Assembly (NCBI GenBank): GCA_026874595.1
Contig: CM049307.1
Coordinates: 18,519,079 to 18,583,078 of the forward strand
Direction: 5' to 3'
Source of the DNA: Sipunculus nudus
Taxonomy: Eukaryota > Annelida > Sipuncula > Golfingiida > Sipunculidae
DNA length: 64,000 bases
Both the position numbers and the translations under genes were made by a program. Each line of letters starts with the position of its first letter. The first letter of the stretch is position 1. The notes beneath the pieces are model-generated. The model was not told the origin of the DNA, searched no databases, and worked only from the letters and a program-made list of their open reading frames with translations. Positions 1 to 10,775 of this stretch are shown in pieces.

Positions 1-95
1 TATTAACAGACTGGTGAGGGTGGAGCAGTATGACACAGGTATTAACAGACTGGTGAGGGTGGAGCAGAATGATAGGTATTTACAGAGAGGAGAAG
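1..95. repeat. End of a 39-bp minisatellite
   Basis: Two copies of a roughly 39-bp unit beginning TATTAACAGACTGGTGAGGG are followed by a decayed third start at about 78. The array is cut by the left edge of the window, so its size is unknown. Confidence 0.7.
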
Positions 96-895
96 GGGCT
101 TCTCGGATAGTTCGGGTGATAATAATGCTGGGACAGCAGGGAGAGGGTGCTGTAATACTTGAGCAGCTTGCTGAAGTACTAATGTGGGGCTGAAGTAGTT
201 AGGGTATTGCTGTGAGAGCTCTTGTCAGCCTGGTGGTAGCCAGTCAAATGCTGCACAGACCAGTGTTGATAACATGGGCTGTTTCCAGGGCATCCCTCAT
301 CAGTCATTGGTGGTTGCTAAGTTACTCATCCATCTGGTTGTCTGGTGTACCAGCTGACCCAGGTAGCCTGTCAGACAGCTGCTGTGGCTGCCAGATGGGT
401 AGGCCAGTCTTGCAGGTGCTGCCTGCACACTCAGGGCCAGTACTGGTCGCTATGATGCTCTAATGGTAATTACCCTACCCTGTTATTGAGGGTTAATATG
501 AGGTAGGGTATTGTGGTAAGAATGCTTCAACAATAACAGCTCAGCCAGTGGCTCAAAACAAAAAAATAGGTAACTTTATCAAGTGGTCTCAATCCAATAT
601 ACAAATTGCCATTTGGCAGGTCCAGCCGGAGAAAACAACACCTACACACCTTATGTGACTGACACAGTTTCCTTACCTGGTGAAATATGAATTTCATACA
701 GATTTGAAATGATGAATGTGTATCATCAGTATGGTTTTTGAAATTTTTTAAATCTCCTTAAGTGCATTACTTATAGAATAAGCACTACCCAGCCAAAGTG
801 TAAGGCACTTGCCCTCTACTACTTAGTGAACAGCTGTACCTGTGACATGAACATGGTTATGTACGCACACCTATTGCTTGATTATCTGAGTAGGT
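96..895. other. Non-coding stretch, no gene seen
   Basis: One 83-codon forward frame (212-463) has no recognisable domain, and I do not regard it as coding. Nothing else stands out. Confidence 0.5.
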
Positions 896-1260
896 TCACC
901 TGTATGGGTGTGTCTTTGAAAATGTACCTGTTGCAGTCTACACCTGGTCATGCAGGTTTACCTGTATAATATGATAATTTACAAATGTTAGAGTAAACCT
1001 ATTCAGGTTTACCTGTATGGGGTACACCTGATACTGTACATGTTGTAATGTACACATGACCAGGTTTACCTGTACAGTGTGCATCTGACAATATACACAT
1101 GTTGTAGTACACATCTGGTCAAGTTTACCTCATGTAGTACACCAGATAATGTACATACTGCAGTGTACAACTGGCTTGATTTACTTACAGGTATGGTTTG
1201 TATGTATACCTGTAGGTGCTTGATAGTTAATCTACACTTTAATCATCTAATGTATATACC
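896..1260. repeat. Degenerate tandem repeat, about 56 bp
   Basis: The phrase CAGGTTTACCTGTA recurs near 953, 1006, 1062 and 1118, with intervening TGTACACATG-type segments. Copies are diverged. The sequence is rich in short palindromic AGGTNNACCT-like pieces. It is not coding. Confidence 0.55.
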
Positions 1261-1454
1261 TGACTGGTGTGATAACACTTGACAGATGCTTTGGGAACAA
1301 GTCAGCAAAGTAAAACAAGTGGTGATGAATTAGAAATTTATATAACCAAATTTTGGTTTATGAAAAATCATTGTTGCAAACCTATTATTTTTCCTGAAAT
1401 CCAAATATAATGGGCTGCAAAGGGAACGAGAATATAAAAAGAAAATAAGAGAAC

Positions 1455-1515
1455 ATGAGAGAGAGAGAGATGGAGAGATAAAAGAGAGAGAGAAAGAAAG
1501 AAAAAGGAGAAAGAT
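1455..1515. repeat. GA-rich low-complexity tract
   Basis: Interrupted (GA)n and GAAA runs. The long reverse frame across it is composition-driven and encodes only S/L/F runs. Confidence 0.7.
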
Positions 1516-2076
1516 AAGCAATTAATAAAGAGACCAGCTGCAAAATTTTTTGTATAGTAATCTTTTATATAAGATGATGGCCTTGTGAACTTGAAATCTA
1601 ATATACTTCATATTTTTTCTTGTTCATGTGAATCTGATTTTGTGAAACATTAGCTAACATTTGATTTGTCCAACCCTGCATATTGAAGTCAAAACAGGGT
1701 CTACCAGAAACACACTTTTTACAATAATCTGTGAACCACACAGCAGGGCTCCACATTTTCTTTTGAAAGTACTTGCCGAGCTGGGCATGTGACATCTAAG
1801 TTTCACTTGCCTTACAAAAATCAGATGGCACACCTAGCAACACAAAGCATGTTTCACATGATTGTATTTACGTTTTATTGCATGTAAGACAATAAACACA
1901 TTATAATATTTGTTGTCAGTAACATTACTCATAGTGTTTGAACACACATAATTTTCTTATTGTGTATATAAGTGGTATCAATATGATTTAATTTATTCTA
2001 GAATGTAAATGGCAAACTGGGGATAATTAAAGATTTTGCAGAATCAGGCCTTATGGTAAAGAATATGTCTGCCTGG

Positions 2077-2168
2077 CAAGTAGGAGCCAACTTTTGCTTT
2101 CCCTACAACCATTTTCTGCAACTTTTACTTGCCCCAGGCTAGTGGTTAACTAATAATGTTCAGTCCTG
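2077..2168 (+). repeat. Dispersed repeat (partner at 62033-62124)
   Basis: The segment starting CAAGTAGGAGCC and ending CAGTCCTG can be aligned along its length with the reverse complement of 62033-62124, including the shared core TTTTACTTGCCC. These are two diverged copies of one mobile or duplicated family in opposite orientation. Confidence 0.6.
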
Positions 2169-2641
2169 ACATGGTCCCTTGAAATGGTACCATATTATTT
2201 TAAAACATGGACCAAAGTCTCTCAACAAGGGGAAATGTTTGTTATTGGCTTTATTTGTACTTTAAATTTTAAATAAAAACAGGTTTGCAATACCCTGTTG
2301 ATTAATGTGTCATCAGTCAGCTAATGCAAAGTCTTTGTGTTTACAAAGTTTTTAACATCTAGCACAGAATGTTTTGCTTTGAAGTTCTAATGACCTGTAG
2401 AAAAGTTAAAACATATACTCCACAGGTACCACATAAAATGAATGAATAAATAAGTAGAGGCATGAGGTTTTATTGCCTGTCAAAATGGAATAATTAGTGT
2501 GCAAGTTTGTAATGAGGCAGGCTTTCCTACTATTAGGTGAAAAATATATGTAAACATTAGAGAAAATTGTGCTAAAATTTTGGGTAATCTCAGTCCAATA
2601 AGTGTTTATGGAAATGAACAAATGGATACATGTCAGATTTG

Positions 2642-2697
<56 letters not shown>

Positions 2698-3395
2698 TAG
2701 AATATCATGAAAATCTGTATGGGTGATGGAATGAATATGACTAATAAATGAACGCATACACATCTTCCTCAAAAACAAATTTACAAATTAAACAATAGAC
2801 AAGTCATTCTCACTTTGTTTCAGTTATCATAAAATTCAGTTATGTAAAAGTTAGTGTCCATGTGCCCCTCTGAAATATTGAGTCTACTGACATGTTAGAG
2901 TGGTAGCATAAGCCATATCAGATATGGAACTGAAAGTTTCAGAAAGAAAAGAAATATTTTCCTCTGTCTTCATAGTTATTTTTTTTTGTCTATATGTCTT
3001 TTTATCAATGTATCAAGTTTAAATGACAAAAATTAGACAAGATGTTTAATTATATTCAAGAATACTGGAAGATGCTGTGATATAAATAAAGCCTCATGAA
3101 GAAGATTCAATTGTGTACCATTGATGTAATAGAAAGTAAACAGATATCACAGAATACTGGTAATATTTCTGAAGACAAAAATGACGCATGAAAGGGACAA
3201 ACTTGAGACAGGATACCAAAGAAATGAACAAGAAACCATGTTTCAAGAAGATTGATTATACAACTATAGCTCAGGTGTAACAACAATGCACTAATAAGAA
3301 TTCACTGCTGTTCAAGAATTTGTGAAATCCTACACAATCAAAGAACAATGTCAAAGAATCTCACTGTGACACTACATATAGATAACCCAGTAAAT
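2169..3395. other. AT-rich non-coding stretch with a microsatellite
   Basis: Apart from the TA microsatellite at 2643-2694 I see no gene or strong signal. Reverse frames over the microsatellite read as alternating Tyr-Ile and are artefacts. Confidence 0.5.
2643..2694. repeat. (TA)n microsatellite
   Basis: A perfect TA run of about 52 bases. Confidence 0.97.
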
Positions 3396-4195
3396 TAATA
3401 TAACTAGGGACCCATTGGTTTTGATGCTCATCTGGATTTGTCTGTAAGGATATGTTTATGAGCTTTTTCATAATATGGGTACAGTGATCAGTTTGATGCT
3501 TACCTGTCTACCCAAACTGGTGTTATCATCCATAAACTATAATTTGTAAATGGATGGGCCCTGTGACCTTTGCACTAGCCACCCCAAAATCAAAAGGAAA
3601 AAACCTTCCACAATTAGCAGGTGCGCCACATGGAATATGGTAGGTTTGGGATGAAAAAGTTTGGGTTAAAATGCATCATCAATCTTTTAAAGAAGTGGGT
3701 CCTGTGACCTTGACCTTTGACCTCATGACCACAAAATAAAAAGGGTTCTTACATATTTGGTGGGCATATATCAGTCAAGTTTTAAAAACTAATATATCAA
3801 CCCAACCTGGAGTTATCATCTGGAAACAAATATGTGGACAGATGGCCCCTGTGACCTTGACCTTTGACCTAGTGACCCCCTAATCAATCAGATTCTTTTC
3901 CTATTGGCAGGTCAGCTGTATGTGCAAGATCGAAAATTTGAGAAGAAAAGTTTGGCTTAAAATGCATCTGCATTCTTTCTAAATATGTGGGTCCTGTGAC
4001 CTTGAACTTTGACCTCATGACTCAAAAATCAATAAAGGTCTTGCCATATAAAAGTCAAGTTTGAAATTCATATGTCAATCCAAACTGAATTTATCATCAT
4101 GTATCATATTGGCGGACATACAGAAAGACAAACAGACAGACAGGGTGATTAATAAAGGGCATCCACTTATTCAAGCAGGGCCCTAATAAACACAC
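3396..4195. repeat. Dispersed repeat with DR1-like cores
   Basis: The segment opens near 3408 with GGGACCCATTGGTTTTGATG. It carries three copies of a core TGACCTTGACCTTTGACC (near 3707, 3851 and 3998, the last with one change) at about 145-bp spacing. It ends in a CAGACAGACAG run near 4135. This layout of core repeats plus a short microsatellite near the end resembles non-autonomous elements known from bivalves; the family name is not assigned. Confidence 0.6.
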
Positions 4196-4277
4196 AAGGT
4201 TTCAGGACACAGATGAAACCACAATTGCAAATCTGATAGTGGCAATATAATCTAAAAAAAGGAGAATTAAGGAAAAA

Positions 4278-4590
4278 ATGCATAAAAAATAGAAACAAGG
4301 GCACTGCAAAGCGAGCATCCCCTCACATGGGAGCATAATGATATGGGGTGTATTACGCAAGTGTTAAAATGAGGAGGGGAGGTGTGTGAGCTTGAGCTTT
4401 GACGTCAAACTCAATAAGTTGTACGTGTATGGGTGGGTGAGGCATATGTGAAGGAGAAAGCTTAAGATCAAATGATTTGGTTTAAAATTGATCAATATGG
4501 TATACTGAGACGCATGGGAAGACGGACAGGAAGACGGATGTACAAACATGGGAGTTAGTATATCCGCTGTTGCAAATTTGATATGAGGGG
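4278..4590 (+). repeat. Dispersed repeat family C, short copy
   Basis: It begins CAAGGGCACTGCAAAG and ends with a GACGGACAGGAAGACGGATG run followed by GGGATAATAAC. Only about one core unit lies inside. The same start and end bracket the much longer copy at 4661-6215, so the two copies differ mainly in internal unit number. Confidence 0.6.
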
Positions 4591-4660
4591 ATAATAACAT
4601 ATTGGGCTAGCAACTCAATTAACGTAAGAAGGATTGGGTCCAGTTAAAAAAAGCATATGG

Positions 4661-6215
4661 CACAAGGGCACTGCAAAGTGGAGCATGACATAGCAGATGC
4701 TTAAAATGGGTCCACAAGCCTTTTCAAGAAGTTAGTGCTGTGGCTGTGACCTTTGACCCCAAGACCTCAAAATCGTTAGGTTTCTTCATCCATGGGTGGG
4801 TGAGCCATATGTGCAGATGAAAGGTTCAGGTCAAACAGTTTGGCTTGAAATCGATCCACAAGCTTTCTCAAGAAGTGGGTGCTGTGGCAGTGACCTCTGA
4901 CCCTGTGACCTCAAGATCGATAGGTTTCTTCATCCATGGGTGGGTGAGCCATATATTCAGATGAAAGGTTTATGTCAAACAGTTTGGCTTAAAATCGATC
5001 CACAAGCTTTCTCAAGAAGTGGGTGCTGTGGCAGTGACCTCTGACCCTGTGACCTCAAAACACAAAGGTTTCTTCATCCATGGGTGGGTAAGCCATACAT
5101 GCAAGATGAAAGGTCTAGGTCAAATGGTTTGGTCCACAAGCTTTTCAAGAAGTGGGTGCTGTGGCCTTGACCTTTGACCCCGTGACCTCAAAATCATTAG
5201 GTTTCTTCATCTATGGGTGGATCAGCTATGTGCTAGATGAAAGGTTAAGGTCAAACAGCTTTTCTTAAAATGGGTCCACAAGCTTTTTCAAGAAGTGGGT
5301 GCTGTGGCCGTGACCTTTGACCCCGTGACCTCAAAATCAATAGGTTTCTTCATCCATGGGTGGGTGAGCCATGTGTACAAGATAAAAGATTTAGGTCATA
5401 CTGATTTGCTTAAAATGGGTCCACAAGCTTTTTTAAGAAGTGGGTGCTGTGGGTGTGACCTTTGACCCGTGACCTCAAAATCGATAGGTTTCTTCATCCA
5501 TGGTTGGGTGAGCCATATGTGCAAGATGAAAGGTTTAGGTCATACGGTTTTGCTTAAAATGGGTCCACAAGATTTTTCAAGAAGTGGGTGCTGTGGCCGT
5601 GACCTTTGACCTCAAAATCGATAGGTTTCTTTATCCATGGTTGAGTGAGCCATATGTGCAAGATGAAAGGTTAAGGTCGTACGGTTTTGCTTAAAATGGG
5701 TCCACAAGCAAGAAGTGGACGCTGTGGCAGTGACCTTTGACCCTGTGACCTCGAAATCGATAAGTTTCTTCATCCATGGGTGGGTAAGCCATATGTGCGA
5801 GATGAAGGGTTTAGGTCAAATGGTTTTGCTTGAAATCGATCCACAAGCTTTTTCAAGAAGTGGGTGCTGTGGCCCTGACCTTTGACCCCGTGACCTCAAA
5901 ATCAATAAGTTTCTGCATCCATGGGTGGGTAAGCTATATGTGCAAGATGAAGGGTTTAGGTCAAAAGGTTTTGCTTAAAATGGATCCACAAGCTTTTTCA
6001 AGAAGCAGGTGCTATGGCCGTGACCTTTGACCTCAAGTTTCTTCATCCATGGATTGGTAAGCCATATGTAAGAGATAGAAGGTTTTGCGCAGACGGTTTG
6101 GCTTGAAATTGATCCACAAGGCAATTTCATACGGACAGACCGACGGACAAACAGACGGACGGATGCACAAATGGAGGCGTTACTATATCCCTTTCGTAAC
6201 TTCTAGCAAGGGGAT
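4661..6215 (+). repeat. Dispersed repeat family C, expanded copy with about 10 tandem units
   Basis: It starts with CAAGGGCACTGCAAAG and ends GACGGACGGATG...GGGGATAACAA. Inside are about ten units of roughly 143 bp, each with CAAGAAGTGGGTGCTGTGG, a TGACC(T)TTGACC pair, GTTTCTTCATCCATGG and AAGATGAAAGGTTTAGGTCA. TGACCTTTGACC is near 4747, 5168, 5312, 5456, 5598, 5740, 5876 and 6020; TGACCTCTGACC occurs near 4890 and 5035. A short open frame at 5830-6030 follows the unit and is not a gene. Confidence 0.75.
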
Positions 6216-6329
6216 AACAAGGCCTACAGGCCTAAGTGAACCTGTGCAAAGTTTGGGAGTATGAATGGAGGTTTACTTTTAAAATCTAATATTGCATATC
6301 TACCTTAGTCATTATGAATTCAGCCAATT

Positions 6330-6507
6330 GGACGTTTCAGACCTGCACGTTTCGGACTAGGACATTTTAAAACTAGGATGCATCAGTCAGGATATTTCTG
6401 ATATGTCCTTTTGGCCAGGGAGGATTACTGGGACAGATAAACGGACAATTTGGTAGCATGGTTTTGGAGAAGAACATTTTTAAATGTTTTTCAGCTTTTT
6501 CCCCATA
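6330..6507. repeat. Family B repeat, left part (split by the LTR element)
   Basis: The segment ACAATTTGGTAGCATGG to TTTTTCAGCTTTTTCCCC matches 11427-11482 closely. The match resumes on the far side of the retrotransposon at 10601, so this is the left half of an interrupted older repeat. The left boundary is approximate. Confidence 0.65.
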
Positions 6508-6689
6508 TGGTGATTGAGGTGATAGCAAGGATAACTCAAATTCACTCTTGCACCCTAGCGCAGGCTTTAATCATCAGAAAACTGAACCACACCTAAAAAG
6601 AAAGAAACAAAAACTAATACTACTACACATGCATAAGAAACAAAAAACTACTATGACTGCATAGAAATGAGTTCATACAGATCACAACC
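6508..6689 (-). repeat. 3' LTR of the gypsy element
   Basis: This is a direct repeat of 10416-10600, about 182 versus 185 bp and roughly 90% identical by eye. Shared blocks include GATAGCAAGGATAACTCAAA and TACACATGCATAAGAAACAA. On the minus strand it ends in CA. Confidence 0.88.
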
Positions 6690-6700
6690 TTTTCGTCCAC
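6690..6700 (-). other. Possible polypurine tract
   Basis: CGAAAAGG on the minus strand directly precedes the 3' LTR, where a polypurine tract for second-strand priming is expected. It is short. Confidence 0.4.
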
Positions 6701-6984
6701 TGGTTGGAAAAAGGTCACAGATTCAGTGCTATTTAAAACTAACTTCTTGAAGACAAGTGAAAATCTGTTCAGTAAGGGACATTCTTAAAAGTTAATCTTT
6801 AAGATTCTGGGCCGGAGCAATGCACCAGTAGGGTAACATTTAGTATTCTCCTCCAGAGCGAATGCATCTGGCACGGGCAAAGTCCACAGGGAAGTTTACA
6901 GATTGCTTGGTCTGTAGAAAAGGAGTAAGTGTGTCTCTGGCTGAGCTGTAACAGGGGCACTTGGTGCTACAGCATCTTTTTTTG

Positions 6985-7930
6985 CAGTTTCATGGTCCTT
7001 GTCTGTTACATCAGGAAGAGCAGATTCTTCATCTCCAACAGTGGATGGACACCCCTAGGTGCCAGGTGTCCCACAGAAACAGTAGTTTCATGCCCTTCAG
7101 GAAAACAAACATGGGAGTAAGCTGAATAAGCAGCCTGCAGTAGGTCAACCTCTTCTACTAGAGGTTCATATTTGCTAGCCCGAACATGTCGACGTAGTAG
7201 CACCTACCCAGGTCTGGTAAGCCAGGTTGGGACAGAAGAACCACTTACTGAACAGCGTTGATGCCTGAACATTCTCTCATGCAGAGTTGCATTGGTTGCA
7301 GTACAAAGCAGGGATTTCAGGGAATGTAGGACATCTGGAAGCATATGTTCCCAAGCTGTGACAGGAAGGTCATGGGACCTGAGAGCAAGATTGACAGCTT
7401 TCCAAATAACACCTCTGTACCTTTCAGTTTGCCCATTTCCTTGCGGATTGTAAGCAGTTGTACGGCTAGTGGCCACACCTCGACTGTGCAGGAAGTTTGT
7501 TAGTTCTGATGACATGAATGCAGCTCCTCTGTGAGAGTGAATATATGCTGGCAATCCTAAAGTGGAAAAGAGAGATGTATGCACTTAATAACAGAGTCAG
7601 CATCAACATTTGGACATGTATAGGCCCAAGGAAAATCTGAGTACTCATCAATGACTACTAACAGTGCTGGATGGCAAAGGGCCCTTGAAGTCTATGTTGA
7701 GTCGCTCCAGTGGTTGGGTGGCCTATACCAGTTTGCCTTCAAACTTCTGTTATCGAGGTTTAAGCTCAGCACAATCAGGGCATGAACTATACAACTTGCA
7801 AATATCATAAACTGAGTAGGGGGGGGGGGGTTACAGCATTTCACAAAATGAATCATTCTAGTGACTCCTGGATGACACAGAGATTCGTGCAGATGTTTCA
7901 ATGTTTTCTCATCACTTGTAACCATAGAGC
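6985..7930 (-). pseudogene. Integrase remnant of the gypsy pol
   Basis: The segment 7584-7204 reads as the distal integrase catalytic core. The conserved frame is DxGxxFxS-like, here HRGAAFMSSELTNFL, followed by TAYNPQGNGQTERYRG, the usual T-x-Y-[HN]-P-Q-x-N-G-x-x-E-R signature. The glutamate is present; the preceding aspartate position reads His (SHRGAAF), which would inactivate it. The chain continues in another frame at 7203-7006 with LLRRHVRASKYEPLVEEVDL and VGHLAPRG, typical of the integrase C-terminus. Upstream (8072-7692) is an HHCC-type zinc segment with HESLCHPG. Frame changes separate the pieces, so it cannot make a functional enzyme. Confidence 0.88.
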
Positions 7931-8560
7931 ACTGAATGCGAGAGAATGTATCAGGTGCCACATTCTCCTTTCCTGATCTATACACAATTTCATATCTGTA
8001 GCTTGCAAGTTCAATGCGCCACCTTTGGAGTTTTTTATTCTTGATCTTTCCTCTGTTCTGTTTGACAAACATAAAACTGACAGATCTTTGATCAGTGACT
8101 AGTTGGAAATGAATTCCAAGCAGGTAGTGTTTTCACTTTCTCAGTGCTTCCATGTTAGCCTATGCCTCCTTTTCTTCAGCTGGATGGCGGCGTTCAGAGG
8201 TATTCAGTGTTCTTGAGAAAAAGGCAACAGATCTACAATTTTGATTGAGAGTAGCAGCAATCGCAAACTCAGAGGCATCTGTCTCTATGACTAAGGGAGC
8301 ATTCCTATCAACTTTTACTACTACTGCTTAGCTAATGTCCTGTTTCAGTGTTCTAAATGCTTTAACAGCTTCCTTGGCTAGAGGGAATGACTGAGATTGA
8401 CCAGTGGATGCACTTTAGTGGAGCAGTTTTGGATCCACTGAGCATAGTAAGAGAACATACCCAATACTCTCTCAAGTTCCCTTTTTGTTTAGGGGAGAGG
8501 AAGCTCAAGCAATGGTCTTAAACATTCTGGGTCAGGTCTGTAACTGCCATGTGAGACTGT
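7931..8560 (-). pseudogene. RNase H remnant of the gypsy pol
   Basis: Near 8040-7930 the minus strand reads KLQRWRIELASYRYEIVYRS then GKENVAPDTFSR, the standard end of a gypsy RNase H domain (RW...L..Y.y.i.yr.Gk.N..AD.lSR) with the AD pair changed to PD. Upstream, 8330-8180 shows broken matches to the domain start. It is disabled by stops and frame changes. Confidence 0.8.
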
Positions 8561-9120
8561 GTAGCCTAGGATGTACAGTGTTTCTGTAGAGTAGATAGTC
8601 TTTGTTTCATTGAATTATTGCTTCTTTCGATTTGCTACTTGCAAGAATTTCTGGAGATTTTTATCATTGTCACCATAAGCATAGATCCTGCATAGCTTGT
8701 TTTCTGTGATTATATTATCTATTGTGCGCTGAAACGCAGCCACACTGTTTGTCACACCAAATGGAATGCGAGTGAACTGATAGAGTTTCTAGTCAGCTTC
8801 AAAACCAGTGACATGGTTCTCTTGTTCAAGGATAGGTACTTGATGGTAGGTGCTCTTCAAGTCCAGGGTAGTGAAGATGAACTGAGCGATATTTTCAATA
8901 ATTTCATCGATTCTTGGAAGGAAGTATGCATAAAGTTGAGTGAAACGATTGATACCCTTGGAATAATCAACCACCATCTTTTTTTTGTGTCTCTCATCCT
9001 TGGTAACCAAAACTTGGGCTCTCCAGGGTGACTCGCTGTGTTCAATGATTTTGTGTTCTAGCAACCTGTTTACTTCCTGATGGATGAAGTTGCAGTCCTC
9101 CTCTGAGAAGCGTCAAGACT
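8561..9120 (-). pseudogene. Reverse transcriptase remnant
   Basis: The open piece 9064-8789 holds the N-terminal RT motifs: ESPWRAQVLVTKDE, KMVVDYSKGINRFTQ, FLPRIDEIIENI and TTLDLKSTYHQV, whose LDL contains the first catalytic aspartate. Further on, near 8680, the minus strand reads AYGDND where a gypsy RT has Y-x-D-D, so the second catalytic aspartate appears replaced and the frame has shifted. The family is clear; the enzyme is dead. Confidence 0.88.
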
Positions 9121-9126
9121 TAACAG

Positions 9127-9530
9127 CTATTGGGTGGCAGTCAGCTGTGAGGTGTTTAAAAATGGGGGTGCACTCACAGAAGCAGGGGTGACAGAATTCA
9201 ACCTTAGTGGTGGCCTTGATCCTGCAAATGTGACTTCTAAGGAGTGTTGTCCAAGAAAGTCATGGCCCAGTAGCACTAGAGCACAAAGAGATTTAAGAAA
9301 TAGGAGCTTTACTTGAGTATACTCCTGCCCTAACAAATTGAGGGTAACATAGCAGTATACTTTAATATCTACACTGAGTGAGGAGTCAGCCATTTTCACT
9401 TTGCTGAGGCGAAGGTATTATCTCAATATTCAGTTGTTTCACCAGCTCGGTGTCTATATAGCTGTCAGAGCTTCCTTTATCTAGCAAAACAACTGTTTCA
9501 TTCTGACCGTTTAGTTTGCACTAAACCAAT
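9127..9530 (-). pseudogene. Aspartic protease remnant
   Basis: The minus strand near 9500-9415 reads VVLLDKGSSDSYIDTELV, matching the retropepsin start LLDSGSS..fId, with the catalytic D-S-G changed to D-K-G. After a frame change, the open piece 9399-9127 includes VLLGHDFLGQHS, the usual ILG.DfL flap-side motif. The catalytic triad is altered, so it is presumed inactive. Confidence 0.75.
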
Positions 9531-9538
9531 TTTCTGTG

Positions 9539-10400
9539 TTAATTGCTTGTTCCAGTTGTAGCAGTGATTGTTGCAAGTGTAGAAGGGACAATAGCGGACG
9601 CATTTTCCCTGGGTGCAGTCCTGCAAACTTTTGAGAAATGCCCCTTCTTTTGACATTGATGGCATATCTCGTCTCGAGCAGGGCACCTGCTCCCAGCGGC
9701 CAAGGGTTTCCACAGAAAAAAACAGCTAGTTTTGTTAGTTGCTCCTGCCATTAGATTGTCACTTGGATGGGAATCACTTTCATCTGGAAACGAAGAACTT
9801 TCCCTGCAGGTGCTTAGTGGTTTGTTTTGGTGGCATTCAGCATGAAAGAGGACAAGTGATAAGTTGCACTTTGTTTTTGAGCACTCTCAAGTGATCTAGC
9901 TTGATCAAAAGCAGTCTGCAGTGTCAAGGTTGTGTTCTCTAGAAGCCTTGGTGTATGGAATTAGACTGTAGTCCATTAATGAAGGCATCACAAATGTAAT
10001 AATCGGGTTTTGATCTGCATCAACGGCCTGAAAGTTACATTCTTTACTCAGTGACTTCAGAACTTGCATATATGCATTTAGGCTTTCAGTACTTAGCCTC
10101 CTGGCTTCTAGTGGCAAGAACATGATGTGCAAATACCTCATTTTTAGGTTTCACATATAGGGTGTTGAGCATTTTTATTGCAGCAGTATATGTTTCAGCC
10201 TCAGCAATACAGTAGAACAAGTCAGCAGATATATAGTTTACGAGAGTTTTGAGTTTCATGATTTCAACGTCAGTCCCCTTTTGTGGTTAAATGACCCCAA
10301 TAAAGTTTTCGAAAGTTCTGTAAAAGTTGGTCTATCGTTTGGCTGCTTCTGGGTGAGACAGGTCGATTTCAAACACTTGTGGACGTAGCAGGCATTCCAT
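9539..10400 (-). pseudogene. Gag remnant with CCHC zinc knuckle
   Basis: The first ATG after the 5' LTR is at 10400 and starts MECLLRPQVFEIDLSHPEAA, broken soon after by an in-frame stop. The middle piece 10141-9905 (RYLHIMFLPLEARRLSTESL) is gag-like. Near the end, 9664-9623 encodes the nucleocapsid zinc knuckle CHQCQKKGHFSKVC (C-x2-C-x4-H-x4-C). Gag normally packages element RNA; this copy is interrupted by stops. Confidence 0.8.
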
Positions 10401-10415
10401 TTGACAATTAAATTG

Positions 10416-10600
10416 TGGAGATTGAGATGATAGCAAGGATAACTCAAATTCACTCTTGAACCCTAGCACAGGCTCTAATCATCAGTAAAACTGAACATAT
10501 CACCTACAAAGAAAGAATAAAAAACTACTACTACTACACATGCATAAGAAACAAAAAACTACAATGACTGCACAGGAATGAGTTCATACAGATCCCAACA
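10416..10600 (-). repeat. 5' LTR of the gypsy element
   Basis: This is the partner of 6508-6689. On the minus strand it begins TGTTGGGATC and ends ATCTCCA, giving the usual TG...CA termini. Only 15 bases separate it from the gag ATG and they contain no clear primer-binding site. Confidence 0.87.
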
Positions 10601-10775
10601 CCCTATAAAATCTAAGAAAATACAGTTAGCCAAGAACTAAGCAAAATCTGATAGAATGTTTTAGATGACTAATTTTTTGCAAAAAAATGGGTGATGCTAG
10701 CTCCTGCCCTTTTTGAGATAGCTATGACGCACGACGCACAACACCGCATAAGCTCACAGATTCGCTATAAATGCA
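10601..10775. repeat. Family B repeat, right part
   Basis: It continues the interrupted repeat of 6330-6507 and aligns with 11483-11675. Shared blocks are TTTTTTGCAAAAAAATGGGT, GATGCTAGCTCCTGC and the terminal ACGCACAACAC...GCATAAGCTCACAG. Confidence 0.7.

Larger units (their letters stand above)
6508..10600 (-). mobile_element. Degenerate Ty3/gypsy LTR retrotransposon, 4.1 kb
   Basis: A complete but decayed LTR retrotransposon lies on the minus strand. In order from its 5' end (high coordinates) it has a 5' LTR (10416-10600), a gag remnant with a CCHC zinc knuckle, protease, reverse transcriptase, RNase H, an HHCC zinc-binding segment, an integrase core and an integrase C-terminal segment, then a pyrimidine/purine tract and a 3' LTR (6508-6689). 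The order PR-RT-RH-IN is that of Ty3/gypsy and excludes Copia. Stops and frameshifts are spread throughout, so no intact polyprotein remains. The flanks CCATA (6503-6507) and CCCTA (10601-10605) look like a 5-bp target duplication with one change. The interrupted host repeat is family B, whose uninterrupted relative lies at 11190-11690. LTR divergence near 10% by eye fits an old insertion. Confidence 0.9.
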
